From an uncultured Methylophilaceae bacterium (GTDB lineage Bacteria; Pseudomonadota; Gammaproteobacteria; Burkholderiales; Methylophilaceae): a stretch of 64,000 nucleotides of DNA. This document shows, in pieces, positions 50,747-60,621 of this stretch; position 1 is the stretch's first letter, and each line of letters begins with the position of its first letter. Location: contig CAJQTF010000011.1 of NCBI GenBank assembly GCA_905618945.1, forward strand, positions 99,870 to 163,869, written 5' to 3'. The notes beneath the pieces are model-generated. The model was given only the letters and a program-made list of their open reading frames with translations. It did not search any database and had not been told where the DNA came from. The position numbers were made by a program, and so were the translations under genes.

Positions 50747-51830
50747 GCATTCGATCCAATGCTAGTTTAGCTAATTCCGCTTCTTTTTTTGGAACACTAA
50801 TAATATTAACCGGATTATCTTTGATAATATTTTCTAAAGTCCAGGACAGATGTTGGGGGTCTATTCTTGCCATAGTTGAGCATTCACAAACTACATGAGA
50901 CATAAACTGTACCAATTTTCCTTCAGGTTTCATTTCATTGGCCAATCTATTAACAAGATTTAGCTCAGTTCCAACTAACCATTTAGTATTCGGTTTAGCT
51001 TGCGTAATTGTATTAAGAATAAATTCAGTGGACCCAACATAATCAGAGTTCTGACAGACTTCAAATGGTGATTCTGGATGTGAGATAACAAAACCTTCGG
51101 GATGGAGTTCTCTAAATTTCTCTATATGTTGTAATCTAAACATTTGATGGACTGCACAGTGCCCTTTCCATAATAAAACTTTTGATTCAAGTATTTGTTT
51201 TTCTGTTAGACCGCCAAGTGGTAAATCAGGATCCCATACAGGCATATCCTCTATGGCAATACCCATTTTATGTCCCGTCCATCTTCCTAAATTTTGATCT
51301 GGAAAGAATAAGACCTTTTCCCTTTTTTTAAAAGCCCAATCAAGAACATTTGGTGCATTTGTTGAGGTACATACAATGCCATTATGCTCACCGCAAAAAG
51401 CTTTAAGGTCTGCGGCTGAATTAATATAAGTAATTGGCGTAATAGTTTTATCAAAATCTAAAACTTTAGAAAGTTCTCTATAGGTTCTTTCTACCTTTGC
51501 TAAATTTGCCATATCAGCCATAGAGCATCCAGCTGAAAGGTCTGGTAATACTGTAATCTGTTCTGGTCTTGATAAAATATTAGAAACTTCGGCCATAAAA
51601 TGAACGCCAAGAAAAACTATATATTTGGCATCTAGATTCTGCACATACTGTGCAAGCTTAAGGGAGTCCCCAGAGTAATCTGCGTGTCTATAAACGGTTT
51701 CATTTTGATAGTGATGCCCTAAAATGACAATTTTATCGCCTAAAGTTTTTTTGGCTTCGATAATCCTATCTTGGCAATCTTCATTTTTAAGGCTTTCAAA
51801 AGCATCGAACTTGATAGTAGCTGTATTCAT
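50733..51830 (-). CDS. nadA: Quinolinate synthase
   Basis: 4Fe-4S enzyme condensing iminoaspartate with dihydroxyacetone phosphate in NAD synthesis. The 365-residue protein has ILGHHYQNETVYRHADYSGDS, FLGVHFMAE, cluster cysteines in AGCSMADM, GIVCTSTNA-type and VVCECSTMARIDP segments. nadB and nadC are not in the window. Starts with ATG and overlaps the HIT gene. Confidence 0.95.
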   Translation of the reverse strand: MNTATIKFDAFESLKNEDCQDRIIEAKKTLGDKIVILGHHYQNETVYRHADYSGDSLKLAQYVQNLDAKYIVFLGVHFMAEVSNILSRPEQITVLPDLSAGCSMADMANLAKVERTYRELSKVLDFDKTITPITYINSAADLKAFCGEHNGIVCTSTNAPNVLDWAFKKREKVLFFPDQNLGRWTGHKMGIAIEDMPVWDPDLPLGGLTEKQILESKVLLWKGHCAVHQMFRLQHIEKFRELHPEGFVISHPESPFEVCQNSDYVGSTEFILNTITQAKPNTKWLVGTELNLVNRLANEMKPEGKLVQFMSHVVCECSTMARIDPQHLSWTLENIIKDNPVNIISVPKKEAELAKLALDRMLEIS

Positions 51831-51840
51831 AATATATATT

Positions 51841-52299
51841 TTAACTTGCTAATAGCTTAATCTCATATAATTTTTCTAGGGCCTTAACATTGGTCCAGGA
51901 AAATACTGATTTCTTTGCCTCTTCTAACGTGACCCATTTAAAATCAATATGTTCCTTAGGAGAAAGAGTTACAGGTACTTTTTTTGGCAACTCTAAACCA
52001 AAAATATGTTCAGTATTATAACTAACGTCCGGGGCATATCGGTATTGCCAATGAGAAAATATTTTATACTCATGACTTAAATTCCAATCTTGTAAGAGAT
52101 AATTTTCGCAAATAATTCCAGTTTCTTCTAGAACTTCTCTTTTTGCAGTTTCTAATGGTGATTCATCAGCTTCTAAACTACCAGTGACTGATTGCCAAAA
52201 ATTACTCTTATCCGCACGACTTAGTAATAATATATCAAGTTGTTTTGTATAAATAACAACTAGTGCTGATATTGGAATTTTATAATGAGGTAGTTTCAA
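51841..52299 (-). CDS. nudB: Dihydroneopterin triphosphate diphosphatase (NUDIX)
   Basis: A 152-residue NUDIX protein with the box GSLEADESPLETAKREVLEETGI. The start KIPISALVVIYT and the mid-part WRYRYAPDV-like HWQYRYAPDVSYNTEH are typical of NudB, which removes pyrophosphate from dihydroneopterin triphosphate in folate synthesis. TTG start overlapping the ispH stop as TTGA. Confidence 0.88.
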   Translation of the reverse strand: MKLPHYKIPISALVVIYTKQLDILLLSRADKSNFWQSVTGSLEADESPLETAKREVLEETGIICENYLLQDWNLSHEYKIFSHWQYRYAPDVSYNTEHIFGLELPKKVPVTLSPKEHIDFKWVTLEEAKKSVFSWTNVKALEKLYEIKLLAS

Positions 52300-53240
52300 A
52301 TTTTTGGAAGCTTGAAAATGATTGTTTCTTCAACGCCTTTTATCTCTGAGATGGATACTTTCGTAATTTTTTTTATTTCTTGGATGAGACCCTGAACAAG
52401 GATTTCTGGAGCTGAAGCACCAGCTGTAATACCTATACTTTTTTTATTCTTTATCCATTTAGATTGAAATTGTGACATATCATCTATAAGGATAGCGTCT
52501 ATGTTTTTATCTTTGACCATATCTAAAAGCCTATTTGAATTCGAACTATTTTTTGATCCAACAACAAAAACAAGATCATGTAGGCTAAACATTTTTTTAA
52601 CAGCTTCCTGTCTATTTTGTGTTGCGTAACATATATCGTTGCTTTTTGGCCCAATAATTAATGGAAATTTATCTTTTAATGCCTCAATTATTTTCTTAGT
52701 ATCATCAATAGACAGTGTGGTTTGGCTTACATAGCTAAGTTTATTAGGGTTTGAAACTTTTAGGTTATTAACATCTTCTATATTTTCAACTAAATGTATT
52801 TGAGTAGCTAAAGAGTTTTTTTCAATTTGCCCAATTGTACCTTCTACTTCCGGGTGGCCTTTATGACCAATCATAATAATTGTATATTCATCATTACTTA
52901 ATTTATTGACTTCACGATGTACTTTAGTTACTAATGGACAGGTCGCATCTATTGAAATAAGATTTAATTTATCGGATTCTTTTACTATTGCTTTAGATAC
53001 ACCATGAGCGCTAAAGATAACATGGCTTGAATTTGGAATTTCTTTTAAGCTTTCAACAAAAATTACACCTTTTTCTTTGAGCCTATTTATTACAAATTTA
53101 TTATGAACAACTTCATGGTGAACATATATTGGAGCCCCATACTTTTCCAATGTTCTTTCAACAATTAAGATTGCTCTTTCGACCCCCGCGCAAAAACCCC
53201 TGGGATTAGCTAACGATATATTAATCATCTCTTTTGACAT
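52296..53240 (-). CDS. ispH: 4-hydroxy-3-methylbut-2-enyl diphosphate reductase
   Basis: Last step of the MEP pathway, giving IPP and DMAPP. The three cluster cysteines are in NPRGFCAGV, DATCPLV and NDICYAT, and GHKGHPEVEGT is conserved. I start at ATG 53240 (start MSKEMINISLANP), 7 bases after lysA; the track start at 53270 would lie inside lysA and adds 10 non-family residues. 314 residues, normal. Confidence 0.95.
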   Translation of the reverse strand: MSKEMINISLANPRGFCAGVERAILIVERTLEKYGAPIYVHHEVVHNKFVINRLKEKGVIFVESLKEIPNSSHVIFSAHGVSKAIVKESDKLNLISIDATCPLVTKVHREVNKLSNDEYTIIMIGHKGHPEVEGTIGQIEKNSLATQIHLVENIEDVNNLKVSNPNKLSYVSQTTLSIDDTKKIIEALKDKFPLIIGPKSNDICYATQNRQEAVKKMFSLHDLVFVVGSKNSSNSNRLLDMVKDKNIDAILIDDMSQFQSKWIKNKKSIGITAGASAPEILVQGLIQEIKKITKVSISEIKGVEETIIFKLPKI

Positions 53241-53247
53241 AGTTAAT

Positions 53248-54498
53248 TTAGGGCAATAGTTGCTCACCATTAATTAAGTCAGCAAAAGTTTCACGATTTC
53301 TTATTAGATGTAATTTATCAACATCAACAAGTATTTCTGATGCTTTTGGACGAGAATTATAATTTGAGCTCATTGACATTCCATATGCGCCTACATCTAA
53401 AACAGCTAGTATGTTACCTTCTTCTGCTGATAATAAACGGTCCTTACCAAGAAAGTCACCTGTTTCACATACGGGTCCAACAATATCATAGTTTTTTTCC
53501 TCAGAGTCAGTTGGAGATAAATTTTTAATTTCATGAAAAGCACCATAGAGTGCCGGCCTCATTAAGTCATTCATAGCGGCATTAATAATCATAAAATTTT
53601 TCTCTGAACTATTTTTAATATATTCTACTTCTGTTAATAAAATACCAGCTTTACCAATTAATGCTCGACCAGGCTCAAAAATAATTTTTAGATCACGACC
53701 TTTAAGAATATTTTTGACGGTTTGAGCATAATCTGAAAAAGTAGGTGGTACCTCATCAGAGTATTGAATACCAATTCCTCCCCCAATATCCATATGTTTA
53801 ATTAAAATACCAATTGATTTGAGGTGGTCAATCAGTGCAAGGAGTTTTTTAATTGAATCCTCAAAAGGCTGCAATTCAGTTATTTGAGACCCAATATGAC
53901 AATCAATACCTTTAATTTCAATTGAATCTAGTTCTTTGGCAATTTTATACATTGAAATTGCATTATGTTCGTCAACGCCAAATTTATTATCTTTAAGCCC
54001 AGTTGAAATATAAGGATGTGTTTTAGGATCAACATCTGGATTTACTCTAATTGATATACTAGCTTTTTTGTTTAATTTTTTTGCAGTATTTTGAATTCGG
54101 TATAGTTCTGCTTCTGATTCCACATTAAACGTGAGGATGTCATGTTTAATAGCTAATTCAATATCTTCTTTTGATTTTCCAACACCGGAGAATACAATTT
54201 TTTTTGGATCACCTTTTGCAGCAATGACTCTGTGAAGCTCCCCCCCAGAAACAATATCAAAGCCAGCCCCATTATTTGCTAGTAAATTTAATATAGCGAT
54301 ATTTGGGTTAGACTTAACTGCAAAACAAATAAGATGGTCTATATTATTGAATTGAGATTTAAAATCTAAGTAATTATCAAGAATAATTTTTTTAGAGTAG
54401 ATGTAAGAAGGCGTGTCAAATACTTTAACAATATTTTCAACAAGAACATTTTCAATATAGAATTTACCTTCTTTTAGTTTTAGAATAGATTCAGTCAT
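53248..54498 (-). CDS. lysA: Diaminopimelate decarboxylase
   Basis: PLP enzyme converting meso-diaminopimelate to lysine. The 416-residue fold-III protein has the PLP lysine in CFAVKSNPN near residue 63, DCHIGSQ, GGGIGIQY, the EPGRALIG block and CETGDFLG. It follows lptM by 8 bases, an order retained from E. coli-like yifL neighbourhoods; dapF is not adjacent here. Confidence 0.97.
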   Translation of the reverse strand: MTESILKLKEGKFYIENVLVENIVKVFDTPSYIYSKKIILDNYLDFKSQFNNIDHLICFAVKSNPNIAILNLLANNGAGFDIVSGGELHRVIAAKGDPKKIVFSGVGKSKEDIELAIKHDILTFNVESEAELYRIQNTAKKLNKKASISIRVNPDVDPKTHPYISTGLKDNKFGVDEHNAISMYKIAKELDSIEIKGIDCHIGSQITELQPFEDSIKKLLALIDHLKSIGILIKHMDIGGGIGIQYSDEVPPTFSDYAQTVKNILKGRDLKIIFEPGRALIGKAGILLTEVEYIKNSSEKNFMIINAAMNDLMRPALYGAFHEIKNLSPTDSEEKNYDIVGPVCETGDFLGKDRLLSAEEGNILAVLDVGAYGMSMSSNYNSRPKASEILVDVDKLHLIRNRETFADLINGEQLLP

Positions 54499-54506
54499 TT
54501 TTAGCT

Positions 54507-54656
54507 TTAAGACACCTCTGACCCATGACCTGGAAAAATATTTTCTTTAATCCCTGCTTGGGGATATTTATCCTCAGGTATGTAGAGTTGACCTTTAGTG
54601 CCGCAACTATTTAATAGTGAGATGGCTAGCAAATATAAAATATAGTATTTTTTCAT
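54507..54656 (-). CDS. lptM: LPS translocon maturation chaperone LptM (YifL-like lipoprotein)
   Basis: A 49-residue lipoprotein, too short for the track. The signal peptide ends LLNSC (Cys18) and is followed directly by GTKGQLYIPED, the family signature CG-x-KG-x-LY-x-P. LptM helps LptD fold and form correct disulfides at the outer membrane; DsbA in this window belongs to the same disulfide pathway. Position just before lysA is the usual one, which supports the call. Confidence 0.92.
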   Translation of the reverse strand: MKKYYILYLLAISLLNSCGTKGQLYIPEDKYPQAGIKENIFPGHGSEVS

Positions 54657-54696
54657 AATTAATTCCTTGTTTGTATTATTTTATCATTAATCAATA

Positions 54697-55212
54697 TTAT
54701 TTTTTTGAGTTTAATTGGAGAAGCTTGCTTGTGACCAGAGCGTTAACTAAGCCAAAAATAAAAGCTGATATTATAAAGATTGGTAAAAGGTAGAAGATGC
54801 CATTATGTGGAATTATCCAAAACCTTACGATGATAAATTGACCGGCTATATGTGCTAATGAAGCAATTAAGCTAAAACTAATTATACTAAAATATTTTGA
54901 ATTTAAATTCCTAAAAATTATAAGGGAAAAAAGGCTAAATAGGGCACCACTTAAACTTAGAAAAAATGTTGGACTTAAAAATGTACCTAAGAGAATACCC
55001 GTTACGAAAACTCTAATAAGAGAGACCCATATACCCATTCGTAGATCAAATTTAAATATAGTGTACAAAATTATAATATTTGCTATTCCAGGTTTTACAC
55101 CGGGGATAGGGCTTGGTAAAAAGAATTCGATTAGTGATAATGCAACAGCTATAGCAGATAGTTTAGCAATCTGATGGTCTCTATTTATAATATTAATAGT
55201 TGATAGAGTCAT
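54697..55212 (-). CDS. Gx transporter family membrane protein
   Basis: A 171-residue protein with five to six transmembrane helices and the opening LSLIEFFLPSPIPGVKPGIANI, the pattern of the Gx/heptaprenyl diphosphate synthase component I family, related to ECF S components. Substrate unknown. It overlaps the NusG-domain-II gene by 20 bases and sits in the recurrent trio apbE - NusG domain II - Gx. Confidence 0.8.
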   Translation of the reverse strand: MTLSTINIINRDHQIAKLSAIAVALSLIEFFLPSPIPGVKPGIANIIILYTIFKFDLRMGIWVSLIRVFVTGILLGTFLSPTFFLSLSGALFSLFSLIIFRNLNSKYFSIISFSLIASLAHIAGQFIIVRFWIIPHNGIFYLLPIFIISAFIFGLVNALVTSKLLQLNSKK

Positions 55213-55582
55213 ATTTTCTCTTAGCCCCTACAATAGAAATAGATATTTGATTTGGAATACAGATAATTGTTTGGTTTGCTTTATTTATCCATCCTTGATG
55301 GATACAGTATTTCTTTGCACAAGGTGCTGAGGAAAATCTAACTTTTCCATTATCAATATTTATTTTTGTTTCTCCTTTTGACCCATTAATTATTTTAGTT
55401 ATTTTTTGATTCAGACTATAGGTTGCTAATATTTCATTTCTTTTATATATCTCTAGGTATTCGCCTTGTGGGAGATTCCATAGAAATTTTGTACTAAAAA
55501 TAATTAAGCCGCAGAATAAGATAATGATAAACCAGTCACCAGATTTAATTAACTTAAAAAATTGTAATATTTTTTTTATCAA
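55193..55582 (-). CDS. NusG domain II-containing protein
   Basis: A 129-residue protein with one N-terminal transmembrane helix (about 16-34) and an extracytoplasmic NusG-II-like beta domain ending in CAKKYCIHQGWINKANQTIICIPN with three cysteines. TTG start with GGAAG 7 bases upstream, overlapping apbE. Function unknown; linkage to ApbE suggests a part in assembling a flavin-containing membrane redox complex. Confidence 0.82.
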   Translation of the reverse strand: MIKKILQFFKLIKSGDWFIIILFCGLIIFSTKFLWNLPQGEYLEIYKRNEILATYSLNQKITKIINGSKGETKINIDNGKVRFSSAPCAKKYCIHQGWINKANQTIICIPNQISISIVGAKRKYDSINY

Positions 55583-56597
55583 TATCGTCTTCCCAATTTA
55601 TTTCTTTATTTAAAGATTTACTTAAAAGGATTGAGTCATCATCCATAATAATCAAAAAATAATTAATATTTAGTAATGTAGCCATATTCACTTTATTCTT
55701 TTTACTAATAATAAAGAGGGGTTTAGAAAAGACATCTGAGAGAGTGCCTGAATCTTCTGAAGGAGGTAATAAAATAGTAGCTGATTGTGTTTTTCTTTCA
55801 GGGTAGCCAGTTTTAGGATTGATTAAATGAGAAAATCTTTTATTATCAACCATAATATATCTTTGATAATCACCAGATGTTCCAATGGCCCAGCCAGGCT
55901 TAAGAGCAATCGTAGCTAGTATATTAGGCTTTCTAGGATTTTGGATTCCAACTACCCAATCGCGCTCATCATATTTACCAAATGCTAGAATGTTACCCCC
56001 GATATTAATTAAAGCATTTTTAACATTATTATTTTTAAGTATTTTTTTTGCTTGGTCTAACGCATAGCCTTTTGCATAACCACCTAAATCTATTTGAACA
56101 TTTTTATTGTTACTTTTTAAAATGCCATTCTTAATTATTATTGATTGCATTGATGGATTAGAAGATACTAATTTTTGAATTATTTCCTCATTTGGAATTG
56201 TTTTTCGATTGTAATCATTAGAGTGAAATCCCCATAGCTTAATGAGCTTGCCTATAGATGGGTTAAATAAATTTTGAGTTTGAGTTTCTAGGCGCTGAAC
56301 ATCGGTTAGAATTTTGATGATTTCATCGTTATTAATAGATATAGATTTATTTTTAGAGATTGCGTTATTAATATCTGTAATAAGGCTTTTTTCCCAAGGG
56401 TGAAGTAATTTATGTAGACGATGAAATTCAGTAAAAATTTCATCAGATACTTTTTCAGCATTAACCTTAGATTCACCATAAATTTTAATATCAATCAATG
56501 TTCCGAAGATATAATCCTTACCATGGTGAAGCTTATTGTCACTACAGCCGATTAAAAAGCCGATTAAAAAATATATAAGTAGATTATTTAAACGCAT
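55554..56597 (-). CDS. apbE: FAD:protein FMN transferase
   Basis: Periplasmic lipoprotein that attaches FMN covalently to threonines of Nqr/Rnf-type subunits. I start at ATG 56597 (start MRLNNLLIYF), which gives a clean lipoprotein signal ending LIGCSDN; the longer track start adds 17 residues inside gshB. The 347-residue product has DLGGYAKGYALDQA, ALINIGGNILAFG and HLINPKTGYPE blocks. No Nqr or Rnf subunit is in this window. Confidence 0.92.
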   Translation of the reverse strand: MRLNNLLIYFLIGFLIGCSDNKLHHGKDYIFGTLIDIKIYGESKVNAEKVSDEIFTEFHRLHKLLHPWEKSLITDINNAISKNKSISINNDEIIKILTDVQRLETQTQNLFNPSIGKLIKLWGFHSNDYNRKTIPNEEIIQKLVSSNPSMQSIIIKNGILKSNNKNVQIDLGGYAKGYALDQAKKILKNNNVKNALINIGGNILAFGKYDERDWVVGIQNPRKPNILATIALKPGWAIGTSGDYQRYIMVDNKRFSHLINPKTGYPERKTQSATILLPPSEDSGTLSDVFSKPLFIISKKNKVNMATLLNINYFLIIMDDDSILLSKSLNKEINWEDDIDKKNITIF

Positions 56598-57507
56598 TAA
56601 TAATGTATTCTGCTGCTTTAAAATTTGTTTGTTCTTCAATCTCAACAATCCCAGTAGGGCTAGTTATATTAATTTCAGTTAAATAGTTACCAATAATATC
56701 TAAACCTACAAAATTAAGTTTATTTTTAATTAAGAAATCTTTAACACCCATCACTATTTTTTTATCTCCAGATGTTAATTTTTGAGTTTTACCTTTACCG
56801 CCTTTTGCTAAATTAGCTCTTACCTCACCTTTAGATGGGATTCTTGCCAGTGAATAGGGCAAAGCTTCACCTTTGATTACAATGATGCGTTTATCACCCT
56901 TTTTGATTTCAGGTAAGTACCTTTGTGCCATGATAATTTTTTTACCATTATTTGTTGCAGTTTCTAAGATGACATTGATATTTTTATCTGTGGGAGTAAC
57001 CATAAAGATTCCATTACCTGCCATTCCATCTAGCGGCTTTATAATCACCTTTTTTTCTTTTCGAATAAAATTAATTATATCCTCGGCTTGTGATGAAACA
57101 ATTGTAGATGGGATAAGATTTTTAAAATTAAGTATTGATAATTTTTCATTGTGATTTCTAACTGAAACAGGGTTATTGATAACTTCAACATTAAATTCTT
57201 TGGCATTTTCGAGTATGAATGTCAGATTTAGGTAATCATTATCGAAAGGCGGATCTTTTCTTATAAATACTTTTGTAAAATACTGTATTTTATTTTTTAC
57301 TTTGACATTTTTTTCGACTAATGAATTGACACTAGAAATATGATAACTATCAATAATTATATTTTGTTTTTCATTAATAGTTAGTGAATAAATATTTGTG
57401 TAATGGACTTCTATTCCTTGATTAAGACATTCTTTTATCAAGGCTATAGTAGTATCTTTATAATAGATTAATGTTTCTGGCTCATCAATTATAAATAAAT
57501 ATTTCAT
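56584..57507 (-). CDS. gshB: Glutathione synthetase
   Basis: ATP-grasp ligase adding glycine to gamma-glutamylcysteine. The 307-residue protein has the N-terminal FIIDEPETLIYYKDTT, KPLDGMAGNGIF nucleotide loop, RYLPEIKKGDKRI and the C-terminal GLDIIGNYLTEINITSPTG. It abuts gshA with a one-base overlap, so glutathione synthesis is a two-gene unit. Glutathione also supports formaldehyde oxidation in some methylotrophs. Confidence 0.95.
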   Translation of the reverse strand: MKYLFIIDEPETLIYYKDTTIALIKECLNQGIEVHYTNIYSLTINEKQNIIIDSYHISSVNSLVEKNVKVKNKIQYFTKVFIRKDPPFDNDYLNLTFILENAKEFNVEVINNPVSVRNHNEKLSILNFKNLIPSTIVSSQAEDIINFIRKEKKVIIKPLDGMAGNGIFMVTPTDKNINVILETATNNGKKIIMAQRYLPEIKKGDKRIIVIKGEALPYSLARIPSKGEVRANLAKGGKGKTQKLTSGDKKIVMGVKDFLIKNKLNFVGLDIIGNYLTEINITSPTGIVEIEEQTNFKAAEYIINAFK

Positions 57508-58790
57508 TATATTTGGTTTTGAAGTTCTTTCGCAGCAGCAAGTAAGGCTAATCTGGCTATAACCCCATAAGCGTAAAATCTATTGGCCTTATCATCACAG
57601 GGTCTGCCTTGATCTGGCATAAGGCATGATGTTTCAAAAGCAACTGGTACAAAATGCATGCCCGGTGAATTAAGGTTCTCATCTTTCTCTTTATTTGTAT
57701 GTACTCGATAAAAACCACCAACAACAAAATGATCTATCATGTAAACAACAGGCTCAGCTACAGCATCATTAATAGCCTCTTCTGTATGAACCCCTTCTTG
57801 AATAATGACTTCTGTTACCTTCAATCCTTCTTTAACAATAGACATTTTTTTTCTCATTTTTCGATTAAGATTTATAACCTCTGTACTATTCTTAATCGTC
57901 ATTATTCCCATTCCATAAGTACCAGCATCTGCTTTGATTACAACATATGGTTCATGAGCTATATTGTATTGAGAATATTTTTCTTTGATTTTTGATAATA
58001 GCTTATCAATATGTTCAGCTAATTGAATCTCTCCTTCCCGCTCAAGAAAATTTAAACCATCTAGTTTTTCAAAATACGGATTAATTAACCAAGGATCAAT
58101 CTTTGTAAATCTAGAAAATTCTTCTACTACCTCATTGTAGTAATTGAAGTGTGTTGATTTTCTTCTGGTTGGCCATCCTGCTGAAAGAGGCGGGATAATG
58201 TTTTGATCAAGATTTTTAAGTTTATCTGGGACACCACCAGAAAGATCATTATTTAGGATAATCGCGCATGGTCTAAAGGTTGAAGAATCATCATTTTTTA
58301 AAAATAAGTGATCACTTTCTCTATGAATAGGCTCAATTTTTATCGAATTATTATCATCAATTTCAATTATTTGAATTTCATTTATATTTTCGTCAGCACT
58401 TCCGATTCTAACTTCAAGTCCAGAATTTTTTAAAATTTCCGTTAATTCAAATATATTTTTTAAGTAAAATTTATTTCGTGTGTGGTTTTCAGGAATAATT
58501 AGAACTCGCCATGCATCCGGACAAATTTTTTCTATAGCGACAGAAATGGCTTGAATTGTTAGTGGTGCAAAATCAGGATTTAGGTTATTGAAGCCTCCTG
58601 GAAAAAGATTGGTATCTACAGGTGTTAATTTAAAGCCAGAATTTCTTAAATCAACAGAGGCATAAAATGGAGCACTATATTCTAACCATTGTATTCTAAA
58701 CCAATGCTCAATATCACAGCTATGATTAATTATGTAATTTTCTAAATTAAATAACTCAGAACTTAACTCAGTTTTTAAAACAGGATTCAT
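57507..58790 (-). CDS. gshA: Glutamate-cysteine ligase (betaproteobacterial type)
   Basis: First step of glutathione synthesis. The 427-residue protein belongs to the compact family seen in betaproteobacteria and acidithiobacilli, unlike the E. coli enzyme: [22 protein letters not shown] near residue 50, [12 protein letters not shown] and [15 protein letters not shown]. Its ATG overlaps the lipA stop (ATGA). Confidence 0.93.
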   Translation of the reverse strand: MNPVLKTELSSELFNLENYIINHSCDIEHWFRIQWLEYSAPFYASVDLRNSGFKLTPVDTNLFPGGFNNLNPDFAPLTIQAISVAIEKICPDAWRVLIIPENHTRNKFYLKNIFELTEILKNSGLEVRIGSADENINEIQIIEIDDNNSIKIEPIHRESDHLFLKNDDSSTFRPCAIILNNDLSGGVPDKLKNLDQNIIPPLSAGWPTRRKSTHFNYYNEVVEEFSRFTKIDPWLINPYFEKLDGLNFLEREGEIQLAEHIDKLLSKIKEKYSQYNIAHEPYVVIKADAGTYGMGIMTIKNSTEVINLNRKMRKKMSIVKEGLKVTEVIIQEGVHTEEAINDAVAEPVVYMIDHFVVGGFYRVHTNKEKDENLNSPGMHFVPVAFETSCLMPDQGRPCDDKANRFYAYGVIARLALLAAAKELQNQI

Positions 58791-59731
58791 GTGCCTACTC
58801 CTTGTGCTTGTTCATCTGCATGGTAACTACTTCTTACCATTGGACCGCTTGCAACAGAGGTGAACCCTAATTTTTCTGCTTCTCTTTTAAGATCATTAAA
58901 ATCAGTTGGCGAGACATACCTTTCAACAGGAAGATGATAAGGCGTAGGCTGTAAATATTGCCCTAATGTCAACATATCAACATTATGTTGTCTTAAGTCT
59001 TTCATAACATCTAGTATCTCTCCATTTGTTTCTCCCAAGCCAAGCATTAAACCAGACTTAGTAGGAATCAAAGGTAGCTTTTTTTTAAAATCTTTTAAAA
59101 GTAAAAGAGAATGTTCATATCGAGCACCGGGCCTTGCTCGTTTATACAACCTAGGAATTGTTTCAAGATTATGATTGAAAATATTAGGCGGCTGTTTTAA
59201 TAGTATTTCCAATGCTATATCAATTTTCCCTTTTCCTCTAAAGTCAGGCACAAGAATTTCAATTGCAATTTTTTTGTTATTTTTACGTATTTCTTTTATA
59301 CACTCAGAAAAGTGGCTGGCCCCACCATCTTTTAGATCATCTCTATCCACGCTTGTGATTACAACATAATTTAGTTTTAGTTTTGCAATTGTTAAACCTA
59401 ATTTTACAGGCTCATTTTCATCTGGCTTAAGCGGCACTCCGCTCGCAACATCACAAAAAGGGCAGCGACGAGTACAAATGTCCCCCAAAATCATAAAGGT
59501 CGCAGTGCCCTGGCTATAACACTCCCCAATATTAGGACAACTTGCTTCTTCGCATACTGTATTCAGTTGGTTATCTTTAAGAAGTCGACTTACTTTGTGA
59601 AATTTATCACTATTAGGAAGTACCATCTTTATCCATGAAGGCTTCGCTAACTTGTCTTTTTTAACAATTTTTATTGGCAATCGCGCAGTTTTTTCTTTGC
59701 CAACTTCTTTAATACTTATTATTTTTTTCAT
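58787..59731 (-). CDS. lipA: Lipoyl synthase
   Basis: Radical SAM enzyme inserting two sulfurs into octanoyl-carrier proteins. Both 4Fe-4S motifs are present: the auxiliary C-x4-C-x5-C in [12 protein letters not shown] and CTRRCPFC for SAM; the C-terminal serine of RSSYHADE is the auxiliary-cluster ligand. 314 residues. It overlaps lipB by 23 bases. Confidence 0.97.
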   Translation of the reverse strand: MKKIISIKEVGKEKTARLPIKIVKKDKLAKPSWIKMVLPNSDKFHKVSRLLKDNQLNTVCEEASCPNIGECYSQGTATFMILGDICTRRCPFCDVASGVPLKPDENEPVKLGLTIAKLKLNYVVITSVDRDDLKDGGASHFSECIKEIRKNNKKIAIEILVPDFRGKGKIDIALEILLKQPPNIFNHNLETIPRLYKRARPGARYEHSLLLLKDFKKKLPLIPTKSGLMLGLGETNGEILDVMKDLRQHNVDMLTLGQYLQPTPYHLPVERYVSPTDFNDLKREAEKLGFTSVASGPMVRSSYHADEQAQGVGT

Positions 59732-60332
59732 AATGTAGGTTTAATTTCTTATTAATAATTAATGCAATTTCTTTGCCAGATTGTTCTACGGTACTTTTAA
59801 TATTGAAGTCTGATAATTGTGACATTTTTAAGCCAGGAAAGCCACAAGGGTCAATCAATGTAAATGGCTTAGTATCCATGTCAACATTAAAACTTAAGCC
59901 ATGGTATGCATAATTTTTTTTAATCCTTAAGCCAATAGAGCATATTTTTTTCTCATCTATAAAGACTCCAGGTGCTTCTATTTTAGAATAGGAATTAATT
60001 TTATATTTTTTTAAAAAATCAATGACAGAATTTTCTAGAATTGAAACTAATTGTCTAATCATTAAACTATTTTTTTTAATGTTAATTAGTGTGTAAATAA
60101 TTAATTGACCTGGTCCGTGATAAGTAATTTTCCCTCCTCTGTCAACAAAAAGGTGAGGAATATTAGTATCCGGAATTAAGCAATCTTTTTTATTTACGCC
60201 AGTAGTAAAGATAGGTTGATGTTCTGTAATCCATAATTCATCTTTTATTGGTGCCTGATCAATAAAGTGCTTCATACCCCTCCAAGTATTCATATAATCA
60301 GTGCGTCCGAGCTGTTTTATATTTAGTGGCAT
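59709..60332 (-). CDS. lipB: Octanoyltransferase
   Basis: Moves octanoyl from ACP to lipoyl domains. The 207-residue protein has [16 protein letters not shown], the [21 protein letters not shown] region with the catalytic lysine, and the thioester cysteine in DPCGFPGL. It lies 3 bases after the YbeD-like gene and overlaps lipA. Confidence 0.96.
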   Translation of the reverse strand: MPLNIKQLGRTDYMNTWRGMKHFIDQAPIKDELWITEHQPIFTTGVNKKDCLIPDTNIPHLFVDRGGKITYHGPGQLIIYTLINIKKNSLMIRQLVSILENSVIDFLKKYKINSYSKIEAPGVFIDEKKICSIGLRIKKNYAYHGLSFNVDMDTKPFTLIDPCGFPGLKMSQLSDFNIKSTVEQSGKEIALIINKKLNLHYEKNNKY

Positions 60333-60335
60333 ATA

Positions 60336-60608
60336 CTATAAAACGAATTTGGTCATTGGGCTATTTGATAGATCAGTATATATTTTATCAAGTTGTTTTT
60401 GAGAGGTGACGTAAATATTACAAGTTAAACTGATATATTTCCCATTGCTACTACCCTTCATTTCTATTTCCGAGGCATTAAAATTACCGTAATGTTTTTT
60501 TATGATCTCAATAACAGATTCAGAAAAATTTTCTTTTACTTCCCCCATAACTTTTATAGCAAAGTTACAAGGAAAATTTATCAGTGTTTCATTTTTGGTT
60601 TGGTCCAT
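60336..60608 (-). CDS. YbeD/DUF493-family protein
   Basis: A 90-residue ferredoxin-fold protein. I start at ATG 60608 (start MDQTKNETLINFPCNFAIKV); the track adds 35 hydrophobic residues that belong to the rlpA 3' end. The body fits YbeD: FPCNFAIKVMGE, then KGSSNGKYISLTCNIYVTS, ending MTKFVL. The family stands before lipB in most proteobacteria and may regulate lipoylation; its role is not established. Confidence 0.88.
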   Translation of the reverse strand: MDQTKNETLINFPCNFAIKVMGEVKENFSESVIEIIKKHYGNFNASEIEMKGSSNGKYISLTCNIYVTSQKQLDKIYTDLSNSPMTKFVL

Positions 60609-60621
60609 TGGTAAAGAGTTA

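Noticed and set aside
53241-53270. Upstream extension of ispH
   Set aside because: It overlaps lysA and adds residues before the conserved NPRGFCAGV region that the family does not have.
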